A stretch of 64,000 bases of DNA from Caballeronia sp. dw_276 (GTDB lineage: Bacteria > Pseudomonadota > Gammaproteobacteria > Burkholderiales > Burkholderiaceae), in assembly GCF_018449635.1 (NCBI RefSeq), contig NZ_JAAVUV010000008.1:248001-312000 (forward strand). Direction: 5' to 3'. The position numbers and the translations under genes are program-made. The notes under the pieces were generated by a model. That model was not told where the DNA came from. It did no database searches and saw only the letters and a list, made by a program, of their open reading frames with translations. This document shows, piece after piece, positions 54,265-63,411 of the stretch. Position 1 is the stretch's first letter. Every line of letters begins with the position of its first letter.

Positions 54265-55266
54265 ATGAGCAACTATCTTCCCGTAATCGGCATCACGATG
54301 GGCGATGCAACCGGCGTCGGTCCCGAGATCGTCGTCAAGAGCCTGACGCACAAAATGGTCTACGAGCAATGCCGCCCGCTCGTGATCGGCGATGCGCGCC
54401 GGCTCGAACAAGCCAACAAGATTGTCAACGGCACCGCGAAAATCCGCCGCATCAAGGACGCGACCGAGGCTGCGTACGAGCCGGGCACGATCGACTGTAT
54501 CGACCTGGACCTGATCCCCGACGACCTGCCCTTCGGCAAGCTGTCACCAATCGCGGGCGACGCCGCGTACCAGTACATCGCGCGTGCGGTCGAGCTGGCG
54601 GAATCGAAGCAGATCGACGCCATCTGCACCGCGCCGCTCAACAAGGAAGCGCTGCACGCGGGCGGCCACAAGTATCCCGGCCACACCGAAATGCTCGCGC
54701 ATCTGACGGGCGTGAAAGAAGTATCGATGATGCTGGTCGCGCCGCAATTGCGCGTGATTCACGTGACCACGCATATCGGCATCATCGATGCGATCAAGAA
54801 GATCGAACCCGGTCTCGTGCAGCGCACGATCGAGCGCGGCAACGCGACGCTCATCAAGGCGGGGATCGCAAAGCCGCGTATTGGCGTATGCGGCATCAAT
54901 CCGCATGCCGGTGAAAACGGCCTGTTTGGTTATGGCGAGGAAGAGGAAAAGATCATCCCGGCGGTGAAGGTGTTGCAGGAACAGGGACTGGACGTCACGG
55001 GCCCGCTTCCCGCCGATACCCTCTTTTTCCGCGCCGGCCGTGGCGACTTCGATCTCGTGGTCGCGATGTATCACGATCAGGGACATGGACCGGTGAAGGT
55101 GCTGGGTCTCGAAGCCGGCGTGAACGTCACGGTCGGGCTGGAAGTAATCCGGACGTCGGTGGATCACGGCACGGCATTCGATATCGCAGGCCAGGGTATC
55201 GCCGATGAACGCAGCCTCCTCGAAGCCTTGCGTCAAGGCGCGGAGCTCGCCACGCGCCGCGGCTGA
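54265..55266 (+). CDS. pdxA2: 4-phospho-D-threonate 3-dehydrogenase, PdxA2 type
   Basis: A 333-residue NAD-dependent dehydrogenase of the PdxA family. It opens with VIGITMGDATGVGPEIVVKSL and has metal-binding histidines in KYPGHTEMLAHLTG, VTTHIGIIDAI and MYHDQGHGPVKVLG, plus INPHAGENGLFGYGEEE. Canonical PdxA acts in vitamin B6 synthesis, but the operon context with a DUF1537 kinase, a KdgT permease and a DeoR regulator marks this as PdxA2, which oxidises and decarboxylates 4-phosphothreonate to DHAP. It lies 55 bp after the kinase gene. Confidence 0.9.
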   Translation: MSNYLPVIGITMGDATGVGPEIVVKSLTHKMVYEQCRPLVIGDARRLEQANKIVNGTAKIRRIKDATEAAYEPGTIDCIDLDLIPDDLPFGKLSPIAGDAAYQYIARAVELAESKQIDAICTAPLNKEALHAGGHKYPGHTEMLAHLTGVKEVSMMLVAPQLRVIHVTTHIGIIDAIKKIEPGLVQRTIERGNATLIKAGIAKPRIGVCGINPHAGENGLFGYGEEEEKIIPAVKVLQEQGLDVTGPLPADTLFFRAGRGDFDLVVAMYHDQGHGPVKVLGLEAGVNVTVGLEVIRTSVDHGTAFDIAGQGIADERSLLEALRQGAELATRRG

Positions 55267-55320
55267 TGAGGCCGGGTCGTGTAACATCGGCGGCCTTGTT
55301 CCCTGCATGAGCCCCTCACG

Positions 55321-56094
55321 ATGAAAGCCGCCGACCGTCACCGCGCCATCCTCGATCTCGTCCTCACGCGCGACGCCAACGTCGAGCAATTGAGCGAAGC
55401 GCTGGGGGTATCGGAGGCGACGGTGCGGCGCGATCTGACCATGCTCGCGAAGGAGCGGCGCCTCGTGCGCACTTACGGCGGCGCGACAGCGCTGGTCGGC
55501 TCGCACGAGCCGGAGGCGTCGCTGGAAGAACGCAAGTCGGCGCAGCGCGAGCAGAAGGAAGCGATCGCGCAAGCAGCGGCGTTGCATGTCCGGGACGGCG
55601 ACACCGTTCTACTCGATGGCGGCACGACATGCGCGGCGCTCGCACGGCAGTTGAGCGCGCATCACGATTTGCACGTGGTCTCGAACAACCTGCTCGCCGT
55701 GATGACGCTGGCGAATGCCCCGGGCGTAAGGATCACGCTGATTGGCGGAGACTTGCGGGCATCGAGCATGAGTACGCTCGGGCCGCTTGCTGAACTCGTG
55801 CTGAGCCGCTTGAGCGTGGACGTGGCGTTTCTCGGCGCCGATGGCGTGGCGGCGGATTTTGGGCTGTGCGAGGCGACGGCCGAGCAGGCTTATCTGAAGG
55901 ATTGCATCATCCGCCGCGCGGCAAAAGTCATCGTTCTCGCCGATGCCGACAAGCTCGGGCGCGCCAGGCAGCAGCACTGGACGCCGCTTGAGCGGGACTG
56001 GACCTTGATCACTACGGATCTGGCCGGGGCGGACAGGCTTGCGCCGTTCAAAGCGTTGAAAGGGGTTGCGGTTCAGGTGGTGACGATGTCGTGA
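55321..56094 (+). CDS. DeoR family transcriptional regulator of the acid-sugar operon
   Basis: A 257-residue DeoR/GlpR regulator. The N-terminal winged HTH has VEQLSEALGVSEATVRRDLTMLA, the DeoR signature. The sugar-phosphate sensor domain has DGDTVLLDGGTTCAALARQL, VVSNNLLAVMTLA, ITLIGGDLRASS and FLGADGVAADFGLCEAT. It ends the permease-kinase-pdxA2 operon and probably responds to a phosphorylated intermediate such as 4-phosphothreonate, binding the GATCG repeats before the permease gene. Both points are inference. Confidence 0.9.
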   Translation: MKAADRHRAILDLVLTRDANVEQLSEALGVSEATVRRDLTMLAKERRLVRTYGGATALVGSHEPEASLEERKSAQREQKEAIAQAAALHVRDGDTVLLDGGTTCAALARQLSAHHDLHVVSNNLLAVMTLANAPGVRITLIGGDLRASSMSTLGPLAELVLSRLSVDVAFLGADGVAADFGLCEATAEQAYLKDCIIRRAAKVIVLADADKLGRARQQHWTPLERDWTLITTDLAGADRLAPFKALKGVAVQVVTMS

Positions 56095-56190
56095 TCGTCC
56101 TCAGACGCGCTAGCCTACGGGATTGTCCAACGCGTCCAAGATTACCGAATATCCTTTACAAAGCGCGCCACATCCTGATTGAGGTCGTCT

Positions 56191-56577
56191 CTAATTTGCC
56201 TGCATCACGCATACGTCACGGTAAGCCACACTTATTTTAGCCGGCGACATGTGGCGTAAAACACTGTCGGAGTAGACGGTATGTATGAGCATCGACAGCG
56301 CGCGCAGTTCATTGCCTGAAACCAGTGTGATCGCCTGTTCTTGCAACTGTTTTTCTGGCGTCCCTGCTTCGCGTTGCATTGCAGTCAACGCGGCGACTTT
56401 CCCCAAGGTGGCACACCTGTCCACTCGCGCCGCGCCAACAAGAGCGTATGAGTGGACCGGCGTAACAAGCGCAAGGGCGAACAGGAGAACGTGCCTTATA
56501 TTTGACCTTGGCGATAACATTACACGATCCAGCAGGATTCCCACAATCGCGCCCCGTGGAAAAGAGCGCGACTTCAT
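56191..56577 (-). CDS. Small exported protein of unknown function, coupled to tssM
   Basis: A 128-residue protein I do not recognise. A signal-like segment, HVLLFALALVTPVHSYA, precedes a mature part of about 84 residues that is helical and has two cysteines (DRCATLGKV and RDVCVMQAN), which could form a disulfide in the periplasm. Its ATG at 56577 overlaps the TssM stop (ATGA at 56574-56577), so translation is probably coupled. An internal ATG at 56520 would give a more standard signal-peptide length. The position suggests an accessory role in the type VI module. Confidence 0.6.
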   Translation of the reverse strand: MKSRSFPRGAIVGILLDRVMLSPRSNIRHVLLFALALVTPVHSYALVGAARVDRCATLGKVAALTAMQREAGTPEKQLQEQAITLVSGNELRALSMLIHTVYSDSVLRHMSPAKISVAYRDVCVMQAN

Positions 56578-59500
56578 GGCTGATGCCCAATGTCGCCACT
56601 TGGTAGCGGCGTGACGGCCTGTTTTGCGGCTTCGCGCGCGGCTTTCGGCAAGGGCGGCGGGCTTGCGCCGCTGCTCTGCGGTATCACGCGCTGTTTATCG
56701 ATGAACATGCGGTTTGGCAACGTAAATCCTTTCAGAGCGAGCAGTTCCAGCGGTCCTTTGCCTACGTCAGTGCGCATAAAATAACTTAGCGGATACGTCA
56801 GGCTCGCAGGCGCAGCGGTGAGCGGCGGTTGCATGACACGGCCGTCGAGTGACCCATGTCCGCGTGATGCATCCTGTTCCGCACCGCTCCAATCGTCTGC
56901 CGCTGGATGAGAAATTTTGCGCGAAGTAGCGTCGATAGCCGTGGCGGCAGCTGACACCATCCTCGTATCCGGCGCGGCTTGCCATGTCAGTTGAAACGTC
57001 GCGCCATCGATGGGCTCGACGTTCGCGCGCTCCAGCATCCGCACGAACGCCCAACGCCCGCCAAACTCGAAATTCTTGCTCGTGCCCGCCGTTTCGGTTT
57101 GCCATTGCAAGCGCGTACCCGCGACCTGCGGATCGTTCGATGGCCACTGCAACCCTTGCCATCGTTCCCGCTGGTTGTAGTAATGCAGCTTCTGCGCGTC
57201 GAGCGTCAGTACGGTATCCGTTATGCCCGGTGTCGGAATCGGCTTCAAGTCAAATCGATATTGCGGCTCGCCCTGCGGCATCAAATGCCCCGCGACGCGT
57301 TGCAATATATTCACTGCTTTCAGAAACGCCGGATCGAATTGCAATGCGCCGCCCGTGTTGACTTCCACCCATTGATCGCCTTGCAATTCCAGCACGCCTG
57401 CAAGTTGCGAACTGAGAAACGACGCGATTAACCCACCTTGCGGTCTGATGAATCGGGTCAGCTCGGGGATCGATGCGTCGTTGTTGGTGTTGTCGAACGG
57501 ATAGCGTCCCGCGAACGACTTATTCCAGTTGACCACGATGGACTGATGCCAGGTATCGTTAAGGCTCGCCTGTGCCGGTTGCAAAACGATCTGTGTAGCT
57601 TGCGCGACAGGCCGTACGAACAGTGCATCGCCCATTCCAGACCATTGCGCGCCAAGGCTCGCTGCGATCAGTTGTGCGTAGGCCTGGGTGTCGGCGAGTT
57701 CGGACGCTTTGCCTTGAAACAACGCTTGCGCGAGCTGGCGGGCTTGCACGTCGGCATCCGTGCCGTTGCTGATCTGCTGAAGCTTTAAACGCAGCGCTGT
57801 CAGGCGTTCTAAGTAGCGTTGCATGCTGACGTCGCCGGCCACCGTTGTTTTTGCAGTTGCCGATTCGCCGACCTGTCCTATAAGCCTAAGCACCGGACCG
57901 AACGATGCTGCCAGCGGCCCGACAGCGCTCGCATTCGCAATCGCCGTCATGTCCTCTTTCTTGCCAAACATGTTCTGCGCTTTCGCGACCAACGTATCGG
58001 ATAGCAACGCCCGACGCAAACCCGCATTCCCTTGATAATCGAGAGATTTCATCAAAGCGATCACCGGCGACTGACGCGCGTCGGCAAGCAGTTTCATTTG
58101 CTCAATGGCGGCGGGAATGTTGGGGGCATTCTGCCATTCCAGCGCATTCATGAAACCCTGCCAATGCTCGGCGTAGTCGTTGAAGTATTGCGTCGTCAGG
58201 GCTAGTTCAAGCGCATCAGTGGATGATTCAGGTAATGCTTGTTCGGCGGTATTGGAAAGAACCCAATCCCGCGTCACATCCCGGCTCTTCGCGGCCTCGG
58301 TAATCGCCGCTGCGACGTAACCTTCATAAGCTTGGCGCGTGTAGACGCCAGGCACTGTCGCGCTGGTGCGAATCAACCCGCGCGTGTCGGTGCCTGCTGT
58401 GAGTGTTGCAAGTGTCTGATCCGGGTACCTGTTGCCGACGCCGGCGAGCACGTTTTGATAAACCGTGTCCTCCGAATTGCGCACACCGATCACTGAGAGC
58501 AATGTTTGACGCGATGCATTCACAAGTTCGGCGTGCGGCTGGATGCGCCAGGCGTCGTGCGTTTTGAGATGTTGCGCATAAAACTCAAGGAGGCGTCCGG
58601 AGATATCCAGCTTCGCGCCCAGGGAAATATTCGCGCCCGTGGACCAGTAATGCATCAGTTGCGGCGTGATGAAACCAACATCGATCCGGTTCGGCTCTGC
58701 CAGCATGAGGTAGGTTTTAAGCGCTTTGTGGCCGTCCTGAGCAGCCGCGTTCGCGTGGTCATCGAGGGCATCAGTTGGCATCTGGCTTAGCTCCAAAAGT
58801 GAGGCTTCAAGGTTTTGCTGAATGGGCGCCACCAGCAAAGATCGACTGGCCTCCGTGTAGTGCGGCCACAGCGCGGCGAGAATCGCGGCGTCCTGATTCA
58901 GTCCGAAGCGCGACCATAATGGCGGCTGATGCGCGACGCGCTCTTCATAGGTGCCAAGTTTCTGTTGCAACGTAAGCAACGCTTGCAGTCGGGCGGCGGG
59001 ATCGGTTGCTGTCTCGAGTTTCTGGATCGTCTGCCGTGCTTCTACAACGTCGCGCCCGTTTGTCATCCCCGACACAAGCATGCCGGCGATCCATACGCAA
59101 GTGACGGCAAGGGCAACGACCGAAAACACCGTCAGGGGATGCCCGTTCATGCGCTTGCCGCGCGGCTTGCGCGAGATCTCGGCTAGGTGCTTCCAAAGCG
59201 GTAGATCGGCGGCTGTCAGTGCCTCGTGGTCGGTCTCTTCAATATCGATCGTCACGGGGTACGGTGCAAAAAAAGCGCTGATTACCGGTTGATGCCGGGC
59301 GTTGCGGTCTGCCAATGACGCAATCAGTGCTGCCAGCGACGCGCTGCGCTTTTCGAGCCGCTGAGACAGAACCGCCCCATACGTGTCCTTGGTATTTCGA
59401 ATCAGTTGCGCAATGCTTTTATGGCTGATCCGGCTACGCAGTGCGAGCAGCGCCGATTCAATCGAACGCTCATTGGCGTCAGCAGGAAACTCACAGCCGA

Positions 59501-60218
59501 TGAGCGCGGTGCGTCCATCGTTGAATTCGTCAGTCTGCGCCACGTCGAGCGCATACACCGGCGCGGACCAATGCAGGATGTCGGCAATGTGCGTGAGGGT
59601 CACGCTGTTGGTATTGGTGCCACGACGCGGCAACGTGGTGTCGGCGTTGCCGTCGAGCGTCAGGATCACGGCATCGACCGGGCGGCGTCGGCGCAGCGTG
59701 TAAATCTGCGTGAGCCATGTGGTATCGGGACGGCCATCAGTATCGGGCGCGCTCCAGAGCAATAACGCGTCGCCCGTGCTTAACCAGCCTTGTGACGTTA
59801 GCTCAGGCATCAATCGACGGACTACGGCGTTATCGCCCGTTATGAGCAGTCTGGGTTGGCGACGTAACGTTCGTTCACGCAAAGCAAACTTGAGGCTGTC
59901 GAATTGGGATGCCTTCCGATTCTCCGCTAAATCCGCGTCTTCCTGATCGAATTGATCGGGCGCGGCGTCGGTATTCATCGCTTCGCGAGGCACTGTGTTA
60001 TCGAGCGCAGCGTCGCGTGTCAGCGCACTCCACGCGCTCGCAACGGGACCGCGAAACCCGATTAGCAGTGCACATACAGTGCCGATCAGCACGAAAAGTG
60101 CGCTACGTTCGGAGATCAGCGATGCACCCGGTGTGCTGCTGAAATACACAGCCGATGCCGCAAGCGCGCCAACGACCACAATGATCGCGGCGTATTTCAC
60201 GCTGAAACGGGTAGTCAT
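56574..60218 (-). CDS. tssM: TssM/IcmF-like type VI secretion membrane protein
   Basis: A 1214-residue protein with the TssM layout: two N-terminal membrane helices (about 8-27 and 40-58), a cytoplasmic domain (about 60-385), a third helix (about 398-418, TVFSVVALAVTCVWIAG) and a large periplasmic part with IcmF-type segments such as GRYPFDNTNNDASIPELTRFI and TFQLTWQAAPDT. TssM bridges the inner membrane to the outer-membrane lipoprotein TssJ. The Walker A expected near RLLITGDNAVVRRL is missing Gly-Lys-Ser/Thr, so nucleotide binding is doubtful. No tssL, tssJ or sheath genes are seen nearby; it sits in an effector module, so it may be an accessory homologue, not the core TssM. Confidence 0.85.
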   Translation of the reverse strand: MTTRFSVKYAAIIVVVGALAASAVYFSSTPGASLISERSALFVLIGTVCALLIGFRGPVASAWSALTRDAALDNTVPREAMNTDAAPDQFDQEDADLAENRKASQFDSLKFALRERTLRRQPRLLITGDNAVVRRLMPELTSQGWLSTGDALLLWSAPDTDGRPDTTWLTQIYTLRRRRPVDAVILTLDGNADTTLPRRGTNTNSVTLTHIADILHWSAPVYALDVAQTDEFNDGRTALIGCEFPADANERSIESALLALRSRISHKSIAQLIRNTKDTYGAVLSQRLEKRSASLAALIASLADRNARHQPVISAFFAPYPVTIDIEETDHEALTAADLPLWKHLAEISRKPRGKRMNGHPLTVFSVVALAVTCVWIAGMLVSGMTNGRDVVEARQTIQKLETATDPAARLQALLTLQQKLGTYEERVAHQPPLWSRFGLNQDAAILAALWPHYTEASRSLLVAPIQQNLEASLLELSQMPTDALDDHANAAAQDGHKALKTYLMLAEPNRIDVGFITPQLMHYWSTGANISLGAKLDISGRLLEFYAQHLKTHDAWRIQPHAELVNASRQTLLSVIGVRNSEDTVYQNVLAGVGNRYPDQTLATLTAGTDTRGLIRTSATVPGVYTRQAYEGYVAAAITEAAKSRDVTRDWVLSNTAEQALPESSTDALELALTTQYFNDYAEHWQGFMNALEWQNAPNIPAAIEQMKLLADARQSPVIALMKSLDYQGNAGLRRALLSDTLVAKAQNMFGKKEDMTAIANASAVGPLAASFGPVLRLIGQVGESATAKTTVAGDVSMQRYLERLTALRLKLQQISNGTDADVQARQLAQALFQGKASELADTQAYAQLIAASLGAQWSGMGDALFVRPVAQATQIVLQPAQASLNDTWHQSIVVNWNKSFAGRYPFDNTNNDASIPELTRFIRPQGGLIASFLSSQLAGVLELQGDQWVEVNTGGALQFDPAFLKAVNILQRVAGHLMPQGEPQYRFDLKPIPTPGITDTVLTLDAQKLHYYNQRERWQGLQWPSNDPQVAGTRLQWQTETAGTSKNFEFGGRWAFVRMLERANVEPIDGATFQLTWQAAPDTRMVSAAATAIDATSRKISHPAADDWSGAEQDASRGHGSLDGRVMQPPLTAAPASLTYPLSYFMRTDVGKGPLELLALKGFTLPNRMFIDKQRVIPQSSGASPPPLPKAAREAAKQAVTPLPSGDIGHQP

Positions 60219-60283
60219 TTAATGATTCACTTTGTACTGTGAGGTCCAACGCGCGGCGCGAGGAACGCCATGCACCGGATATA

Positions 60284-61666
60284 TCAACGCGCTTCGTAGG
60301 CGAAGGCACGCGAGGTTCGTTTGAGGGTCCATATTTCAGCGCCGACCTGAATCGCGACCAGGACGGGAATCGCGGCAAGCATCGCGATCTTCAGCGTGTC
60401 GCTCAGGCCATCGGGCAACAGAATCAAAAACAGGCACGCGACGAATGCAACAACCATCGCCAGAAACGGCCATGAGAAATAGTGAATTGGCGGATGCGCG
60501 GGGCGTAATACCGGTGTCGGATTAGATGCCAACAAATTCCATGCAACACCGCTCGTATGCGGGACCGCGATAAGTTGCGCGCCTTGTCCGTGTTGAACCA
60601 TTTCGGAGGCTAACGCCTGAGCAAGCCAGCGGTTCGCCGGGCCGCCTTTGCCAATTGCCTTGTCAATGTTGTGATGCTCGATCTTCAACCCTGAGTCGTT
60701 CAGGGCGGCAGCGACCGCGTGTGCGGTGATCTTGTTCAGATGGCTCGACCAGAAATGGCGAAGTTTGCCGACCGGCGTCTGCTCGGCGCTTAAAAGCGTT
60801 GTTAATGCCTGCTCCGCGGTGCTGAAATCGGCGGTGATCGGCCTGAAGATCAAGGCTTGCGGCCTGATCTTCGTTTGCGCGGCAAATTTCGTCGAGGTCA
60901 ACAGCAAGGCGACCGCCACTTCGGAAAACTTGGGGGCGACGTCAGGTGCATGCAACTGGCATGCAAGGACGATGCGGCACTCGGGCGGGCGCACGGCGAA
61001 CCATGGGCCCGTTAATGGCGATATTGCGTCGGGTGCAAGCCACTGGAACGTGGGCGTGTGCGACAAGCCGAGACGGCCCCAAGCCGCACGCAGATGAACG
61101 ATGTCATTCTCGCGCTCGGTTTGGTAGACGATTTCCATTTGCTCCGCGCGTTTCATGCGGTTCAATGCGGGAACAAGCGGGGTGAGGAGTTGATCGAAAA
61201 CCGATTGAAGTCGTGAGCCGCCTTGGCGCACCTCCAGTTCTGATAACAACAGTGCTTTTCCCGGATTGTCCGGAAGCGTTCCCTCAAGTTTCAGCATGCG
61301 CTCGGCGAGCTCAGGTTCAGGCGACAGCACGACGCTATCGACCACAACGATCCGCGTCTGCGTCCACCGCCGCCAGCCTGTTTTGTGCTCTTCAGAAAGG
61401 TAGTTCCACCAAATGGCGCGGTTCTGGTCCTGCAGATACGCGAAAAACAATGCGCCGCACACGCCGAACCAGAAGAGCCAAGGAATGACAATGAGGCCGA
61501 TCAAAAAATCCGGCACTAACGCGGGCTGTCCCTTGGGCCAGGTATAGATGCGCATCGCAGCGCCGATTGCCTGGATAAGAACAAACAGCGCCGCCAGCAA
61601 CCACACTGGGGGCGGTAGCGCATCCGCTTGACGCGGCACGCTGGATAAATACCAACGACGGTTCAT
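60284..61666 (-). CDS. Type VI module membrane protein of unknown function
   Basis: A 460-residue protein I cannot place in a named family. Two membrane helices at the N-terminus (about 21-41, and 55-80, LIGLIVIPWLFWFGVCGALF) and two at the C-terminus (about 400-420 and 428-446) flank a soluble region of about 310 residues, probably cytoplasmic. The soluble part has no P-loop or catalytic motif that I can see. It lies between the PAAR gene (ATGA overlap at 61663-61666) and the TssM-like gene (65-bp gap), so all are likely one operon. A role in loading or assembling the PAAR-tipped effector is possible but unproven. Confidence 0.65.
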   Translation of the reverse strand: MNRRWYLSSVPRQADALPPPVWLLAALFVLIQAIGAAMRIYTWPKGQPALVPDFLIGLIVIPWLFWFGVCGALFFAYLQDQNRAIWWNYLSEEHKTGWRRWTQTRIVVVDSVVLSPEPELAERMLKLEGTLPDNPGKALLLSELEVRQGGSRLQSVFDQLLTPLVPALNRMKRAEQMEIVYQTERENDIVHLRAAWGRLGLSHTPTFQWLAPDAISPLTGPWFAVRPPECRIVLACQLHAPDVAPKFSEVAVALLLTSTKFAAQTKIRPQALIFRPITADFSTAEQALTTLLSAEQTPVGKLRHFWSSHLNKITAHAVAAALNDSGLKIEHHNIDKAIGKGGPANRWLAQALASEMVQHGQGAQLIAVPHTSGVAWNLLASNPTPVLRPAHPPIHYFSWPFLAMVVAFVACLFLILLPDGLSDTLKIAMLAAIPVLVAIQVGAEIWTLKRTSRAFAYEAR

Positions 61667-61920
61667 GCGATCGTCACGCCCGGATTACGTGCAATGACCA
61701 CACTGCCGCATTGCGTGCGACAGCCATCAACCACGAGGTTTTGACCATGAAAGCTAAAACCCGGTCCATCTTCGACGATCGGATTGTCGCCGTGCTCGGG
61801 GCACGACACAATATCGCCTTTGACCGCGGCCTTGCGTCCGTTCAGATTGAACGCTGAAGAAGCGGATTTGACTTTGCCGCCGTGACTTGTGTCGTCGCCT
61901 TCGCAGACTGGTTTTTTCAT
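61663..61920 (-). CDS. PAAR domain-containing protein
   Basis: An 85-residue stand-alone PAAR protein. The opening VCEGDDTSHGGKVKSASS is the PAAR metal-site motif. NGRKAAVKGDIVSCPEHGDNPIVEDG and VVDGCRTQCGSVVIA complete the cone-shaped repeat, with Cys and His zinc ligands. PAAR proteins cap the VgrG spike of the type VI system and carry or recruit effectors. It follows the Tli3-like pair (37-bp gap) and is coupled to the membrane-protein gene by ATGA. No VgrG is in the window; it may lie beyond the right edge. Confidence 0.92.
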   Translation of the reverse strand: MKKPVCEGDDTSHGGKVKSASSAFNLNGRKAAVKGDIVSCPEHGDNPIVEDGPGFSFHGQNLVVDGCRTQCGSVVIARNPGVTIA

Positions 61921-61957
61921 GGATTCTCGCAGTCGATTTGGTTACGCTTAATTTGTT

Positions 61958-62674
61958 TTACGGTGTCGGCTGTCCAGCCGAGCGGATTGAGGCGTCGCAG
62001 GTAAAACGGTCTTGACCAGAGGGTGTGTGAAGACCTTCTGGAAGCAATTTCTTGTTGGTTGCCCACGCGCTATCTGGATGCAGTCCCTGCGGGTAAGGCT
62101 TATTTAGTTCGATTTGAAACGCGAGGGGAAGCTTCGTCACGTGTGTGTTGTATTGAGCTTTGTCGGCAATATAAAGCGCATCCTTGGTTACAGCAAAAGT
62201 GTATTTTTCCGAAGCCTCGGAAGGCCGACTAGAGTATTTCAAATAGTCAAACCATCGAAACGTGCGCCCGCGATCGGTCGAATAGGCGAGCGAGTTGGTG
62301 CAACCCCGCTCACCGCACGTCGTATTTTCGGATGTCGGAAGTACGATATTTGAGCCCGAAGGATCATCAATTACTAAGCGCCCTCGGTAGTCGGTTGGCG
62401 AACCCGTCCAGACTTTTTGGTGTATGCCTAGCCGTGTGTCGTTGTAGTAGTTGTCGCCATAGCATTTATCATAATTTTCCAGCGAGACAAACCGGTGGTC
62501 GTCAATGCGATAAGTCACCTGTACGGGTGCGTTCGGGTCTGGTTTATAAGAGTACGTGCTACCGACGTGGCTGTACGCGGCGCGTTGATCCGCTGTCATA
62601 TCCTCATAATCAGTCTGGCATCCAGCCAGTGCTAAGACCGCGATTAGCAGGCTCACCGTTGCAATGCGCTTCAT
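61958..62674 (-). CDS. Tli3-like periplasmic immunity lipoprotein, copy A
   Basis: A 238-residue lipoprotein. The signal MKRIATVSLLIAVLALAGC has a lipobox LAGC with Cys19 and Gln at +2, which predicts outer-membrane anchoring facing the periplasm. The body has VTYRIDDHRFVSLENYDKC, DDPSGSNIVLPTSENT and CTNSLAYSTDRGRTFRW, as in Tli3-type immunity proteins; this family call rests on recall and on the Tle3-like gene upstream. Residues 34-137 are identical to copy B, but 138-215 differ strongly (HVTKLPLAFQIEL against YVKGFPLVKDIEL, for example). The ATG at 62674 has GGAGAGG upstream. It lies 17 bp after copy B. Confidence 0.8.
   Translation of the reverse strand: MKRIATVSLLIAVLALAGCQTDYEDMTADQRAAYSHVGSTYSYKPDPNAPVQVTYRIDDHRFVSLENYDKCYGDNYYNDTRLGIHQKVWTGSPTDYRGRLVIDDPSGSNIVLPTSENTTCGERGCTNSLAYSTDRGRTFRWFDYLKYSSRPSEASEKYTFAVTKDALYIADKAQYNTHVTKLPLAFQIELNKPYPQGLHPDSAWATNKKLLPEGLHTPSGQDRFTCDASIRSAGQPTP
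62307..62521 (-). repeat. 215-bp exact repeat, copy in immunity gene A
   Basis: Identical base for base to 63044-63258 in the neighbouring paralogue, including synonymous positions. The surrounding gene copies differ elsewhere. This indicates recent duplication or ongoing gene conversion limited to the N-terminal half of the protein. Confidence 0.9.
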
Positions 62675-62691
62675 GCGCCTCTCCATTTTTC

Positions 62692-63411
62692 TCACGGCGT
62701 TTTCGGCTGTCCGGCGGAACGAATAGAGGCGTCGCAGGTAAAGCGATCTTGGCCAGAGGGCGAGCGGAGTTCGGAGAGAACAGATGGCCGTCGCGACGCA
62801 GTAAAATTGCCGCCGAACACGCCGGGAGGATAGGGTTTGTCAAGCTCGATATCTTTTACAAGAGGAAACCCTTTCACGTAAGCATCATCTTGCATTGTCT
62901 CGGCCACATACAATTTATCCTTTGTTACTGCGATCAAGAACTTCTTTGAATCATCTGAGGGCCGACTGGAGTATTGCAAATAGTCAAGCCAGCGAAATTT
63001 GCGTCCGCGATCGGTCGAATAGGCGAGAGAGTTGGTGCAACCTCGCTCACCGCACGTCGTATTTTCGGATGTCGGAAGTACGATATTTGAGCCCGAAGGA
63101 TCATCAATTACTAAGCGCCCTCGGTAGTCGGTTGGCGAACCCGTCCAGACTTTTTGGTGTATGCCTAGCCGTGTGTCGTTGTAGTAGTTGTCGCCATAGC
63201 ATTTATCATAATTTTCCAGCGAGACAAACCGGTGGTCGTCAATGCGATAAGTCACCTGGACAGGTGCGTTCGGGTCTGGTTTATAAGAGTACGTGCTACC
63301 GACGTGACTGTACGTGGCGCGCTGATCCGCGGACATATCCTCATAATCAGTCTGACATCCAGCCAGTGTTAAGACCGAGATAAGCAGGCTCACCGTTGCA
63401 ATGCGCTTCAT
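62692..63411 (-). CDS. Tli3-like periplasmic immunity lipoprotein, copy B
   Basis: A 239-residue paralogue of copy A, with signal MKRIATVSLLISVLTLAGC, the same lipobox and identical residues 34-137. It diverges after residue 137 (SRPSDDSKKFLIAVTKDKLYVAE) and converges again in SGQDRFTCDASIRSAGQP at the end. Its ATG overlaps the stop of the Tle3-like effector gene (ATGA at 63408-63411), so it is probably the cognate immunity protein, made in step with the effector. In the family, Tli3 binds the effector in the periplasm or cytoplasm to protect the producer. Confidence 0.82.
   Translation of the reverse strand: MKRIATVSLLISVLTLAGCQTDYEDMSADQRATYSHVGSTYSYKPDPNAPVQVTYRIDDHRFVSLENYDKCYGDNYYNDTRLGIHQKVWTGSPTDYRGRLVIDDPSGSNIVLPTSENTTCGERGCTNSLAYSTDRGRKFRWLDYLQYSSRPSDDSKKFLIAVTKDKLYVAETMQDDAYVKGFPLVKDIELDKPYPPGVFGGNFTASRRPSVLSELRSPSGQDRFTCDASIRSAGQPKTP
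63044..63258 (-). repeat. 215-bp exact repeat, copy in immunity gene B
   Basis: Second copy of the exact repeat at 62307-62521, 737 bp away in the same orientation. Together with flanking lower-identity sequence it shows that the two lipoprotein genes are a tandem duplication. Confidence 0.9.
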
